Under the pieces are notes generated by a model. That model searched no databases, had not been told where the DNA came from, and was given only the letters and a program-made list of their open reading frames with translations. From Bin5 sp965242905 (GTDB taxonomy: Bacteria > Chloroflexota > Anaerolineae > Caldilineales > Caldilineaceae): DNA of 64,000 nt. The stretch covers positions 682,001 through 746,000 of the forward strand of contig CBDETM010000002.1 in NCBI GenBank assembly GCA_965242905.1, given 5' to 3'. Positions within the stretch are counted from its first letter, which is position 1. Each line of letters opens with the position of its first letter. Positions 1 to 9,064 of the stretch are shown in pieces. A program made the translations under genes and the position numbers.

Positions 1-927
1 AGGTCGATCCGTGAAAGTAAGATCGTACGCCGGAAGCTGATGTGGGGGCTCATCTTCATTTCCCCCTGGCTGATCGGCTTGATAGGCTTTACTGCCTATC
101 CGATCGGCGCTTCTCTGGCATACAGTCTGACCGACTATGCAATCATGTCGCCTCCGAAGTGGGTGGGACTTGAGAACTACGTTGAGATGCTCACTGACGA
201 CGATCTGTTTTCCAAGAGCCTCTCCAACACGGTGATCTTTGCCCTGTTGAGCGTTCCCACGTCGATTGCAGTGGCTTTCGGGCTTGCCCTGATGCTGAAT
301 CAGAGGGTGATGGGCAAAGCGGTCTTTCGCACAATCATTTTCGTGCCTACGCTGGTGCCGAGCGTGGCGCTGGCCATTATGTGGCTGTGGCTGTTCAATC
401 CCCAGTTTGGCGTCGTCAACGGCATGCTTTGGGAACTTTTTGGCATCAATGGGCCTGGGTGGCTGACGGATGAAGACTGGTCGAAGCCCACTCTTCTCCT
501 GATGTCGCTGTGGACCGTCGGTTACGGTGTGGTCATCTTTCTGGCGGGCTTGCAGGACATTCCCCAGTCGCTATATGAGGCCGCCGATATAGACGGCGCA
601 GGTGTAGCCCAGAAGACCCGTCACGTGACTATTCCTCTTCTCACCCCGGTCATCTTCTTCCAGCTTGTCATTTCCATTATCGCGATCTTCCAGATATTCA
701 CCGCTCCTCACGTCATGACAGGGGGAAGCGGGCAGCCGGCAAAGTCGTTGCTCTTCTACGTCATGTATTTGTACCGCCAGGCCTTCGTTTACATGAAGAT
801 GGGCCACGCCAGCGGCATGGCCTGGTTGCTCTTTCTGATCATTCTCGCTTGTACGTTGGTTATCTTTCGCACGTCAGGATGGGTCCATTACAGCGGCGGC
901 GAGAGAGGAACGACAACCAAGACGTGA
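1..927 (+). CDS. CUT1-family sugar ABC transporter permease (MalF-like), 5' end outside window
   Basis: Inner-membrane subunit of a carbohydrate ABC importer. The frame is open from base 1 (codons reading RSIRESKIVRRKL precede the first ATG at 40), and the basic stretch followed by a first membrane helix (ISPWLIGLIGFTAYPIG) is the usual N-terminus of such permeases, so the true start most likely lies upstream of the window. About six hydrophobic segments are visible. The cytoplasmic ATPase-contact (EAA) loop is seen as EAADIDGAGVAQKTRHVTIP near residue 185. It is followed 72 bp later by a MalG-like partner; the binding protein presumably lies upstream. Substrate unknown. Confidence 0.88.
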   Translation, partial: RSIRESKIVRRKLMWGLIFISPWLIGLIGFTAYPIGASLAYSLTDYAIMSPPKWVGLENYVEMLTDDDLFSKSLSNTVIFALLSVPTSIAVAFGLALMLNQRVMGKAVFRTIIFVPTLVPSVALAIMWLWLFNPQFGVVNGMLWELFGINGPGWLTDEDWSKPTLLLMSLWTVGYGVVIFLAGLQDIPQSLYEAADIDGAGVAQKTRHVTIPLLTPVIFFQLVISIIAIFQIFTAPHVMTGGSGQPAKSLLFYVMYLYRQAFVYMKMGHASGMAWLLFLIILACTLVIFRTSGWVHYSGGERGTTTKT

Positions 928-999
928 CGCGCCGGGGGGAGATTAGGTGACTACCCGGTCTTTTCCCGCCGCGCGGGGCCGTAACCATCCTACATTGCT

Positions 1000-1866
1000 A
1001 TGCTAACGAAAGCGGACTCGGCAGCGCATGAAGTTGACTGGACAGTCCTGCTCACGCGCTTCATTTTTCTCATAACCCTTCTGACCATTTCGGTCCTGTT
1101 CATACTGCCCTTCTTTTGGATGCTAATGACATCTCTTAAGGCGCCCGTGGAGTTGATGAAGTGGCCGCCCGGATGGTTTCCCGACACATTCCGATGGCAA
1201 AACTACGAGGATGCGGTGACCTACATCCCATTCTTCCGATACGTGGGCAATACGATGGCGATAACGCTCGGCTCTATCCTCGGCGTCCTCATCTCCTGCC
1301 CCATGGTTGCCTATGGATTCTCACATATCGACTGGCCGGGACGGGATTTCCTATTCGTTGTCATGCTGATGACAATTATGATTCCATTTCCAGTCACGAT
1401 GATCCCACTTTACGTGCTTTTCGCCAGGATTGGCTGGATTAACACCTATTTGCCGCTTGTTCTGCCACTGTTTTTCGGTGTTCCTTTTTACATATTCCTT
1501 TTGCGGCAGTTCTTCATGACAATTCCCGGAGAGTTAACCGACGCCGCCCGTATCGACGGAGCGTCGGAGCCCCGCATCTACTGGCAGTTGATTTTGCCCT
1601 TAACGAAACCGGCGCTGGCCACTGTTGTCCTCTTTCAGTTTCTGAGCAGCTGGTCGGACTTTCTCGGGCCGCTGCTCTATCTGAGAGATAGCGACATGTT
1701 TACGATTGCGGTCGGGCTGCAGATGTTTCACTCCGAGCACGATACGGAGTTTCACCTGCTGATGGCGGCCTCCACTATACTTACGGTTCCCATCATTGTT
1801 ATCTTTTACCTGGTACAACGCACCTTCATTCAGGGCATTACTTTGACCGGGCTGCAGGGAACCTGA
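1000..1866 (+). CDS. CUT1-family sugar ABC transporter permease (MalG-like)
   Basis: Second membrane subunit of the importer whose first permease ends at 927. 288 residues, usual for MalG-type proteins, with about six membrane helices starting at residue 20. The EAA loop reads DAARIDGASEPRIYWQLILP near residue 180, and the C-terminus FIQGITLTGLQGT matches the conserved 'G(x)3GLKG' ending of this family. The ATG at 1000 has no clear Shine-Dalgarno sequence, so the start is moderately certain. No ATPase gene follows; this fits CUT1 systems that share one ATPase encoded elsewhere. Confidence 0.88.
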   Translation: MLTKADSAAHEVDWTVLLTRFIFLITLLTISVLFILPFFWMLMTSLKAPVELMKWPPGWFPDTFRWQNYEDAVTYIPFFRYVGNTMAITLGSILGVLISCPMVAYGFSHIDWPGRDFLFVVMLMTIMIPFPVTMIPLYVLFARIGWINTYLPLVLPLFFGVPFYIFLLRQFFMTIPGELTDAARIDGASEPRIYWQLILPLTKPALATVVLFQFLSSWSDFLGPLLYLRDSDMFTIAVGLQMFHSEHDTEFHLLMAASTILTVPIIVIFYLVQRTFIQGITLTGLQGT

Positions 1867-2026
1867 TTTGCCGGCGTCGTGGAAACTTGCAGTTTTCCTG
1901 AATGCGAGTAGCGTTAGGGGAGACGAGACATTTACTTATCGGTTGCATTTTGTTCACGTCTGCCACTTGGCCCGTTCTTCCATATCGAAGCGAACAGAAG
2001 GGAAGGCGTCAATAGGAGGACCCAGT

Positions 2027-2848
2027 ATGAAGGCTGATCAGGTTGACTTGACCCGAAAGAAGTATCAGGACGAGGGATTCTACATTCATCCGGAGCCGCT
2101 GCTTCCGCAAGAGGTGGTGGAGAAGGCCGTTGCCGGCATGGACGCGTTGAGGGCAGGCGACTATGAAACGGGTATTCCGCCGCGTCCTTCGTCGTGGAGC
2201 CCTGGGGACGACCCCGACGCGCTCTGCAAGATTGAGATGCCGCAGATCGCAAGTCACGCCATCATGGAGCTCGTGTCACATCCGGCACTGGGGGCCAAGG
2301 CGGCAGAGATCACCGGAGCGGAGGCGCTGCAAGTATGGTGGGTGCAGCTGCTTTACAAGCCGCCAACGGCCGCGGGACAGGAGGTCCGGACCCATGTCGG
2401 CTGGCACCAGGACTACAACTACTGGGGGATTTGGGAGGATGACAGCGAGCTGTTCACGGCCTGGGTGGCGCTGAGCGACGTTGCCCCGGACTGCGGCCCG
2501 ATGAACTTCGTGGTTGGTTCTCACAAGTGGGGTTTGTCCACCAAGAGCGATTTCTTTTCTCAGGACTACGATGCCTTGCGCGAAGCCATCCGCGCTGAGC
2601 AGGATCAGGAGTGGCAGGAGGAACCTGCAATTTTGCCGCCGGGCAGTGCAAGTTTTCACCAGAAGCTCACTTTTCACGGCAGCGGCCCAAACCTGTCGTC
2701 GCAGCCGCGGCGAAGTTTCGCCGTGCACATGCGCACGGAAAAATCCCGCCCAAAGGACAATGTCCGCCAGGGGCTAACCACATTCATCGACGATCCACGC
2801 TACTGCCCCATCGTCTTTGGAGAAGCCGACGCGCTGAAATGCGCATAA
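2027..2848 (+). CDS. Phytanoyl-CoA dioxygenase (PhyH) family protein
   Basis: Predicted Fe(II)/2-oxoglutarate-dependent oxygenase of 273 residues. The iron-binding facial triad is visible as H127-x-D129 (in GWHQDYNYWG) and H217 (FHGSG), followed by an Arg about ten residues later that would bind the 2-oxoglutarate carboxylate. The frame stays open upstream to 1868, but the ATG at 2027 is preceded by aggagga at 2014-2020 with ideal spacing, so the shorter form is chosen. It precedes a class III aminotransferase and a second PhyH protein, suggesting oxidation and transamination of the same imported compound. Family members hydroxylate diverse substrates; the substrate here is unknown. Confidence 0.85.
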   Translation: MKADQVDLTRKKYQDEGFYIHPEPLLPQEVVEKAVAGMDALRAGDYETGIPPRPSSWSPGDDPDALCKIEMPQIASHAIMELVSHPALGAKAAEITGAEALQVWWVQLLYKPPTAAGQEVRTHVGWHQDYNYWGIWEDDSELFTAWVALSDVAPDCGPMNFVVGSHKWGLSTKSDFFSQDYDALREAIRAEQDQEWQEEPAILPPGSASFHQKLTFHGSGPNLSSQPRRSFAVHMRTEKSRPKDNVRQGLTTFIDDPRYCPIVFGEADALKCA

Positions 2849-2966
2849 TCGAACCGCGCTTCCTCCCTACGCCAGATAGCGACAGAACCAGTCAAACTAC
2901 CAATATAAGTGTGGTCTAGTTACACGGTGATCACACTTTAGTATTTCTTTATAGGAGAACAGGTCC

Positions 2967-4175
2967 ATGACCGTCAAACCATACAACATCGAACAGTCCA
3001 AAGCCTTGCTTGACCGCTCCGATCAGCTGATTGTGCGCGGATGCCAGGGGCACAAGCGCAGCCACGACATGCTCGAGCTAGGGTATCCCGTCTTCACCCA
3101 GCGGGCGGCCGGCGCCCGTTTCTGGGATGTGGACGGAAACGAGTATCTGGACTATCTGATGGGCTTCGGGCCTATCCTGCTCGGATACAACGATCCTGTC
3201 ATCAACGCGGCGGTGCAGGCGCAGATGGAGGAAGGCACAATCTACAGTACTGCCCACCCGAAGGAACTTGAAGTCGCGGAGACGTTGATCGACCTTATTC
3301 CTGCGGTGGAGATGCTCGGCTTTCTGATTGGTGGCAGTGCGGCCACTTCGGCGGCGGTACGGCTCGCCAGGGCTTACACCGGGCGCGACAAGGTGATCCG
3401 CAGCGGTTACCACGGGTGGCACGACTGGTCGCGCACGGAGGACGAGGGTGCACCGTCTGTGATCGCTCCGCTTACGATTGAGGCTCCCTACGGCGATCTG
3501 GATGCGCTTGAGGACATCTTCAAGCAGAATGACAACGAGGTCGCGTGCTTGATCATGGAGACGATTCGCGACAGCGGGCCGCCGGAAGGATTCCTGCAAG
3601 GCTGCGTAGATATGGCTCATCAGTACGGCGCGCTGTGTATTTTTGACGAGGTCAAGGTCGGTTTTCGGGTTGCCTTCGGCGGGGCAGGGGAGTACTACGG
3701 GGTCACACCTGATCTGACGGCCTTTGCAAAGGCTTGCGCGAACGGATATCCAGGCAGTTTTGTTGGCGGACGCAAGGATATCCTGGATTCGCCGCAGTGC
3801 CAGTCGAGCTGGATGGCGGCGACCTTTCACTGCGATCTGCCCAGCCTCGTCGCGATTGAGACGGTCATCAAAGAGGTTAAGCGGCGCGACGGGATCGCTT
3901 ACCAGTGGAAGATCGGCAACCGCCTGATCGAAGGCATCAATGCGGCTTGTGAAGAGGGCGGACTTGGCTACCGGTTGACCGGTACAGGGCCGATGCCGAC
4001 GCCGGTCATGGACGAGGAAGACAAGGACCGTTGCATCGCCATGCTGCAGGGGTGCCTGGCGCGCGGATTCTACCTTCATCCCATGCACCCGATGTTTCTG
4101 ACCCTCTCTCACAGCGAGCAGGATATCGAGGACACGATCACAGCGGTTCAGGAGTCGATTGCGGATCTGACGTGA
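2967..4175 (+). CDS. Class III aminotransferase (glutamate-1-semialdehyde aminomutase-like)
   Basis: PLP-dependent fold-type I enzyme of 402 residues. Visible hallmarks are YHGWHDW (residues 148-154, ring-stacking region), the cofactor Asp in FDEVK (D227) and the Schiff-base Lys in AFAKACANGYP (K255). The usual phosphate-binding 'NSGTEA' segment is replaced by GGSAATSAA (about residues 122-130), so this is not a canonical HemL. The gene sits between two PhyH oxygenases rather than haem genes, which favours a catabolic role on a sugar or amino-acid derivative. An aggag sequence stands a few bases before the ATG. A distant paralogue lies at 29947-31299. Confidence 0.85.
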   Translation: MTVKPYNIEQSKALLDRSDQLIVRGCQGHKRSHDMLELGYPVFTQRAAGARFWDVDGNEYLDYLMGFGPILLGYNDPVINAAVQAQMEEGTIYSTAHPKELEVAETLIDLIPAVEMLGFLIGGSAATSAAVRLARAYTGRDKVIRSGYHGWHDWSRTEDEGAPSVIAPLTIEAPYGDLDALEDIFKQNDNEVACLIMETIRDSGPPEGFLQGCVDMAHQYGALCIFDEVKVGFRVAFGGAGEYYGVTPDLTAFAKACANGYPGSFVGGRKDILDSPQCQSSWMAATFHCDLPSLVAIETVIKEVKRRDGIAYQWKIGNRLIEGINAACEEGGLGYRLTGTGPMPTPVMDEEDKDRCIAMLQGCLARGFYLHPMHPMFLTLSHSEQDIEDTITAVQESIADLT

Positions 4176-4257
4176 GGATGCAGGAGGCGGAACGACTCAT
4201 AGGCAGAATAAACTGAGCAGGCGTAGAGAGTTCCTACACACACACTGAATAGAGCAG

Positions 4258-5160
4258 ATGAGCGAACGAATCGATGTGCCCATTGTGGTGAATCAGGAGC
4301 AGGTCGAATTCTATGTGGACAACGGCTATCTTGCCGTGTCCAACCTGTTGGACGCGGCTGAGTTGGATGAGTTGAAGCGGGACATTGTCAAGGTCGCCCG
4401 CGGGGGTTATCCCAATTTGACAATCGATCCGGTGCCGCCAGAGTTCAGCGATGAAGAGGTTCTTTCCAAGATACTGGCTATCCATCAACCGCACTATGTC
4501 AGTCCTATAATGGAGAAGTATACACGCCACCCGCGAATCAGCGGCGTACTCAGCCAGATTACGGGCGCGCACCTGGCGCACTGGTCGGGTAACGTAAAGT
4601 GCATGCAGTCGATGCTGTTTATCAAGCCGCCGGGCTACCAGGGCCAGTCCTGGCACCAGGATGAGAACTACATTCCGACCCGCGACCGCTCGCTGATCGG
4701 GGCTTGGATTGCGATCGACGATGCCTATGTGGAGAACGGCTGTATGTGGGTGATACCGGGTTCGCAGCGGCCGGGCTATCTGTATCCGACGCGCCGACAC
4801 GGCAACCCGGACGAGTTCGACACGCACGACGAGATGGCGACCGGGTTCGATGAGGCACTTCAGATTCCGGTTGAGGTGAAGGCCGGCAGCGTCGTGTTCT
4901 TTAACGGTTATCTGCTCCATCAGTCGCTGCGAAACCGGACTGAAGACAGTTACCGGCGCGTACTGGTCAACCATTATTTGAGCAGCGAATCGTTGCTGCC
5001 GTGGGTCAAGATGTCCGATGAACAGCCGGTGGCACGTGTCGACGTGCGCCGTGTCATTCCGGTGGCGGGCGTTGATCCATACGCCTGGAAGGGATACGAA
5101 AAGAGTCCTGCGGAGGAGACCAGACTCTATATCCGGAAAGCGACACTCGACGAGGATTGA
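4258..5160 (+). CDS. Phytanoyl-CoA dioxygenase (PhyH) family protein
   Basis: 300-residue predicted Fe(II)/2-oxoglutarate oxygenase. The metal triad is H133-x-D135 (SWHQDENYIP) and H221 (LLHQSLRNRT), with R233/R234 positioned for 2-oxoglutarate. The surrounding VENGCMWVIPGSQ is the family's typical strand before the distal His. It is only distantly similar to the oxygenase at 2027-2848, so the two probably act on different substrates or steps. It starts 82 bp after the aminotransferase and is likely co-transcribed. Confidence 0.87.
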   Translation: MSERIDVPIVVNQEQVEFYVDNGYLAVSNLLDAAELDELKRDIVKVARGGYPNLTIDPVPPEFSDEEVLSKILAIHQPHYVSPIMEKYTRHPRISGVLSQITGAHLAHWSGNVKCMQSMLFIKPPGYQGQSWHQDENYIPTRDRSLIGAWIAIDDAYVENGCMWVIPGSQRPGYLYPTRRHGNPDEFDTHDEMATGFDEALQIPVEVKAGSVVFFNGYLLHQSLRNRTEDSYRRVLVNHYLSSESLLPWVKMSDEQPVARVDVRRVIPVAGVDPYAWKGYEKSPAEETRLYIRKATLDED

Positions 5161-5238
5161 AGCAACCCAGTAAGATGAAGGAATCTCCGCGTCTGTTCTC
5201 CACTTAGTTCGCTCCAGAGGTTCGGAGGCAATATCTGC

Positions 5239-6549
5239 ATGGCTGATCAGGGTGCCGCGGCGTCAGATTGCCGCGTAGAGCATATCAGTTTTCATGGATG
5301 GGAGGCCGTCAGGCTGAGCAACGGCCTGGTCAGCCTGGTTGCGGTACCGGACGTCGGCGGTCGTATCATGGCTTATAACCTGGGGGACTACCCCTATCTG
5401 TGGTTCGACCGCAACCTCGCGGGAAAGCTTTTCTCTCCAGAAGAGAATATGGGCGACGGGAGCATTGTTGCCTGGAAAAACTACGGCGGCGACAAGACGT
5501 GGCCGGCGCCCCAGGGCTGGGACAGCCCCGACCAGTGGCATGGTCCGCCGGATCCGGTTCTCGACACCGGGCGCTACGCGTTGGAGATCCTGGACTCGCC
5601 GGCAACCGCGGCTTCGATCCGCATGGAGAGCCTGCCCGACCCCCGTACCGGCGTGCAGATCTCCCGCCAGGTTACTCTCCATGCTGGAGGCGGCCGCGTC
5701 AGCCTCCATTTAGAGATGACGAATGTCTCCGACCAGGTGCGATCCTGGGGCATATGGGACATTGTCCAGGTGGATGCTACCAGCCTCGACGACAACGGCG
5801 AGGAGACCCACAACGAACAGGCATGGCTCTACATTCCGACCAGCCCGGACAGCCGTTTCTCACGCGGATTCAACGTCATGTTCGGGGAGGAAGACAACCC
5901 TGAGTGGCAGCCGGAGGTACGGCCCAACCTCTTGGGGGCGCAGTATCTGTACCAGCTGGGCAAGATTGGCATTGATTCAACGGCCGGTTGGCTTGCTTTC
6001 GTCAACCAGGCGACCGATTTCGCGTTCTGCCAGTGTTTTACCTTCTTTCCCGGCGAGGAGTATCCCGATGACGGCGCGTCGGTTGAATGCTGGACGACCG
6101 GGCACGGAGAGCCGGTGGGCGGACTCGATTTCGGCAAGCTCAATCTATTCCATATGGAGGCCGAAATTCTGGGACCCTTGCGCAGGATGGCTCCCGGTGA
6201 AACTCAGAGTCTGGACATTGACTGGTACGTTGCCCGCTGTCCCGGCCCCATCGTGCACGTTACAGATGCCGGCTGTGCCAATCAGCAGTTGAAGGCCGAG
6301 TCCATCGACGCGGGAATCCGCCTGACCGGTGTTTTCGGTCTCTTCCACCTGGGCAGCGTGCAGCTTGTTTGGCTGGATGAAGATGAATGCGCTTTGGAGA
6401 CCGAGACGCTTGCTCTCGTCAATCCGCTTAACGTGCTGCGAGTGGACTGCGTGCGCAGGCCGCCGCCCGGCGCGCAGGTTGCGCAACTGCTTTTGTGCGA
6501 CGCGCAGGGACAGCCCATCTCGCAACTGGACAGTTGCCCCATTCGTTAG
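5239..6549 (+). CDS. DUF4380-like protein with mutarotase-type beta-sandwich fold
   Basis: 436-residue protein without signal peptide. The N-terminal region has the pattern SNGLVSLVAVPDVGGRI, followed by aromatic-rich NYGGDKTWPAPQGW near residue 95. Both are characteristic of DUF4380/galactose-mutarotase-like proteins that bind sugars in a beta-sandwich. A catalytic assignment is not possible from sequence alone. It lies just upstream of a GH5-like glycosidase (20 bp gap), which supports a carbohydrate-related role such as sugar epimerisation or binding. Confidence 0.65.
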   Translation: MADQGAAASDCRVEHISFHGWEAVRLSNGLVSLVAVPDVGGRIMAYNLGDYPYLWFDRNLAGKLFSPEENMGDGSIVAWKNYGGDKTWPAPQGWDSPDQWHGPPDPVLDTGRYALEILDSPATAASIRMESLPDPRTGVQISRQVTLHAGGGRVSLHLEMTNVSDQVRSWGIWDIVQVDATSLDDNGEETHNEQAWLYIPTSPDSRFSRGFNVMFGEEDNPEWQPEVRPNLLGAQYLYQLGKIGIDSTAGWLAFVNQATDFAFCQCFTFFPGEEYPDDGASVECWTTGHGEPVGGLDFGKLNLFHMEAEILGPLRRMAPGETQSLDIDWYVARCPGPIVHVTDAGCANQQLKAESIDAGIRLTGVFGLFHLGSVQLVWLDEDECALETETLALVNPLNVLRVDCVRRPPPGAQVAQLLLCDAQGQPISQLDSCPIR

Positions 6550-6568
6550 GTACGGGAGGACGAACCAG

Positions 6569-7783
6569 GTGGAATACCTCAGCCCTTATGGACATCTGCG
6601 CGGTTTCAATTACGTGCCCAGTACAGCCGTCAACGACATCGCGTTTTGGCGTGACTACGATGAGGCGCTGGTCGAAAAGGAGTTAACATACGCCCAGCGG
6701 CTGGGTCTGAACAGCGCCCGTCCATTCCTGGCCTACGTCGTTTATGAACACGACCCCAAGAGTTTTCTGGGCCGGCTCAGACATTTCGTACGTGCGGCCA
6801 ACGACCGAGGAATCAGCGTTATGCCGGTGGTGTGGGACTCCTGCTTTGACGACACACGCCCTACGATCGACTCGACCGAGAACAAGTGGATTCCCAATCC
6901 AGGCGTACAGCGGTTGGGGCATGCGTTCTGGCCGGCCGGCGAGGCCTATTGCGCGGACCTGGTGCAGACGCTGGGTTCGGAGCCTGGTCTGGCCATGTGG
7001 GACATAATGAACGAGCCGCTGATTACCAGCTGGGTGCGGGATGAAACGCCGGAGAGAGAGGAGCGCATGGGCACAATTTGGAGGTTTGTGCATCATTTTT
7101 GCGGCGTGATGAAAAAACTTGACAGAGCGCATCCGATCACGGTTGGCGTGGCCAATGTGGCGACGCTGGCGCATGTGGAGACGTATGTGGATGTACTTTC
7201 TTATCACGATTATCTACCTACCCGCGCCGCGATTCGCGCCCAGATCGACGACGGCATACGCGTGGCGAAAGCCAACCAGAAGCCGATTTTCATCTCGGAA
7301 CTGGCATGCCTGGCGCGAGCCAACCCGTACGACGTTACGCTTGAAATCTGTCAGGAGGCAGGGATCGGCTGGTATCTATGGGAGTTGATGATAGGCAAGA
7401 GCCGCTGGCGGGACATACACGGCGTCGTGTACCCGGACGGCACGGTGCGGGACCCCAGTATTGTGGCCGCGATCCAAGGTTTTTTCCGCCGCCGGGGCCC
7501 GGACATGATCCCACCTGCGGTGGACAAGGAAGGAGCCGCTACAAGGGTACTTAGCCAAGCGAAGGCGTGGCTCGGCACGCCTGACGGTGACTACGCGCAG
7601 GGCTCAGCGCTGCTTGAGACAATCGCCAATCTTCTGGAGGCCGGCGAGCACGTGCCGATGAGCAGTCCGCCCAGCGCGAGGGTGCTGGCGCTTGCCGAGG
7701 CCGAAGAGAACGGCTCGAATCGCGCTGAGCTTGTCCGCCTGCTGGTCTTGTGGAGTGATGCACTGGCCGCTGCAAGTTCCTGA
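6569..7783 (+). CDS. GH5-like (cellulase-superfamily) glycoside hydrolase
   Basis: 404-residue predicted TIM-barrel glycosidase with no signal peptide, so probably cytoplasmic and acting on imported oligosaccharides. The likely acid/base is E149 in WDIMNEP and the nucleophile E244 in PIFISELACL; SYHDY (residues 211-215) fits the conserved His/Asp strand. The frame extends upstream inside the previous gene, but a GTG at 6569 preceded by gggagga (6554-6560) and a homologous start of the barrel (HLRGFNYVPS) fix the start. The last 90 residues are helical and of unknown role. The exact GH family cannot be told from sequence reading. Confidence 0.72.
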   Translation: MEYLSPYGHLRGFNYVPSTAVNDIAFWRDYDEALVEKELTYAQRLGLNSARPFLAYVVYEHDPKSFLGRLRHFVRAANDRGISVMPVVWDSCFDDTRPTIDSTENKWIPNPGVQRLGHAFWPAGEAYCADLVQTLGSEPGLAMWDIMNEPLITSWVRDETPEREERMGTIWRFVHHFCGVMKKLDRAHPITVGVANVATLAHVETYVDVLSYHDYLPTRAAIRAQIDDGIRVAKANQKPIFISELACLARANPYDVTLEICQEAGIGWYLWELMIGKSRWRDIHGVVYPDGTVRDPSIVAAIQGFFRRRGPDMIPPAVDKEGAATRVLSQAKAWLGTPDGDYAQGSALLETIANLLEAGEHVPMSSPPSARVLALAEAEENGSNRAELVRLLVLWSDALAAASS

Positions 7784-7823
7784 AGAAGGAATCCTCGGTT
7801 GTTCACAGTCCGCCTAGAGGTGG

Positions 7824-8349
7824 GGTGCATCCCAGATTTGGGGTGGGAACAGTCTGGCGCGGGAATCAGTGCCAACGTTGGCTGGGGTTGTTTACCGTCT
7901 TTGGGTGAGACGCAGTGCAGGCGTCAGGCTTGGCCGTACGGTGGAGTCCGTCAGTCGAGGCGGGTGCGAGGGCAGGCACAAAGGCGAGGAGGGAGTGGAG
8001 AGGAGTGAGGAGAGAGTGACGCGGTCTTGTCTGAGCAAGATTGGCTCGGGGACTGGCGGGAGGTGGTCTGGCTGGACACATTCGATTAGCCACCCGTCAC
8101 CAATGGCGACACCCGGTCGATGAGGCGTGTTGTAGGAGAGGGGGCGTTGCGGGGGCGGAGCCCCCGCACAAGGGAGGGCCGAATAGGCCCGACCGCCCGG
8201 AACTGCAGTTTTTAGTAGTCAGTTTTTAGTTTTTTAGTGGTTAGGGGAAAGTTTCTGCGCTTCCCCTGGCTCAGAGTTGAACGTGAGATGGTTGGGGCTC
8301 CGCAGCGACTTGAGGCATGGGGAAGTTCGGCCCAATATTGGGATGCACG
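7824..8349 (+). mobile_element. MITE-like dispersed repeat, copy 1 (complete)
   Basis: This 526-bp intergenic segment has imperfect terminal inverted repeats: GTGCATCCCA at 7825-7834 and its reverse complement at 8339-8348. Both continue into AT-containing stretches ending TTGGG. It is flanked flush by a 9/10 direct repeat, ctagaggtgg (7814-7823) and ctagtggtgg (8350-8359), resembling a target-site duplication. It contains no credible gene. The core 8107-8198 is identical to copy 3 over 92 bases and carries two hairpins. It fills most of the 7784-8411 gap. Non-autonomous transposition is inferred; no transposase is present in the window. Confidence 0.75.
8149..8167. repeat. GC-rich hairpin in repeat core, copy 1
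   Basis: GCGGGGGC-GGA-GCCCCCGC forms a perfect 8-bp stem with a 3-base loop. A second stem, GGGCC-GAATA-GGCCC, follows at 8176-8190. Both hairpins recur in copies 2 and 3. Confidence 0.85.
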
Positions 8350-8411
8350 CTAGTGGTGGTTGTGCATAACGTAGGATGCAATTTAATATCGCGGTTGAAA
8401 GGAACGACAGA

Positions 8412-9062
8412 ATGCGAACCCTGGTGTTTTGCGACGACAGCGCCCATCCGGCCTCTCTGACGCGGGATGGACTGGCTGCCCTGGAGGACTGCGGACATGA
8501 GTTTGATTGGGTGGAGGATCCCTGCGGCTGGCGGACCGAGAGTTTGCATCAGTACCCGCTCGTCATCTTCTCCAAAGCCAACAACCGCTCCAAAGTTGAC
8601 CATGAACCCTGGGCAACCGAGGAGACCGGACAGGCGTTTTCCGAGTATGTCGCCGCAGGCAACGGCATACTATTTCTGCATTCGGGTACCGCTCTGTACG
8701 ACAACTCGCCCTCTCTTTGCCACCTGATGGGCGGGATTTTCACAGGCCACCCGGCGCAGTGCCCCGTGACCGTCTCCCCGAGCGTCGACCATCCGCTGAC
8801 CGCAGGCAGTGGGCCCTTTACGCTGATGGACGAACATTACATGATGGAGATGAACGATCCGGACGTGGATCTCTTTCTCCATTCCGAATCCGAACACGGC
8901 AGACAGCCGGCCGGCTGGACCCGCACTCAGGGCAAGGGCCGGGTTTGCGTGGTGACGCCCGGGCATAACCCGGAGGTCTGGCGCCATCCTTCTTTCCAGA
9001 CCTTGTTGCGGAACTGTTTGTCGTGGTGCGCACCGGAAGGCGAGCGCGGAGAGGAGCAGTGA
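8412..9062 (+). CDS. ThuA-like domain protein
   Basis: 216-residue protein with the class I glutamine-amidotransferase-like fold of the ThuA family. Members are associated with trehalose and disaccharide catabolism, often beside Gfo/Idh oxidoreductases. Recognisable segments are NGILFLHSGTA, LMGGIFTGHP and GRVCVVTPGHNPEVWRHP near the C-terminus. An upstream ATG at 8376 exists, but the ATG at 8412 has an aaagga sequence 8 bases before it. The stop lies 2 bases before the next ATG, so it is translationally linked to the aldo-keto reductase pair. Confidence 0.82.
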   Translation: MRTLVFCDDSAHPASLTRDGLAALEDCGHEFDWVEDPCGWRTESLHQYPLVIFSKANNRSKVDHEPWATEETGQAFSEYVAAGNGILFLHSGTALYDNSPSLCHLMGGIFTGHPAQCPVTVSPSVDHPLTAGSGPFTLMDEHYMMEMNDPDVDLFLHSESEHGRQPAGWTRTQGKGRVCVVTPGHNPEVWRHPSFQTLLRNCLSWCAPEGERGEEQ

Positions 9063-9064
9063 CT

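Noticed and set aside
1868..2026. N-terminal extension of the first PhyH gene
   Set aside because: Not conserved with PhyH proteins; aggagga marks the ATG at 2027.
3078..4112. 344-codon minus-strand open frame
   Set aside because: Antisense to the class III aminotransferase, whose PLP motifs are intact.
8041..8229. Similar short open frames in the three repeat copies
   Set aside because: They arise from the conserved DNA core; starts and ends differ between copies and there is no ribosome-binding site, so similarity reflects the repeat, not a protein.
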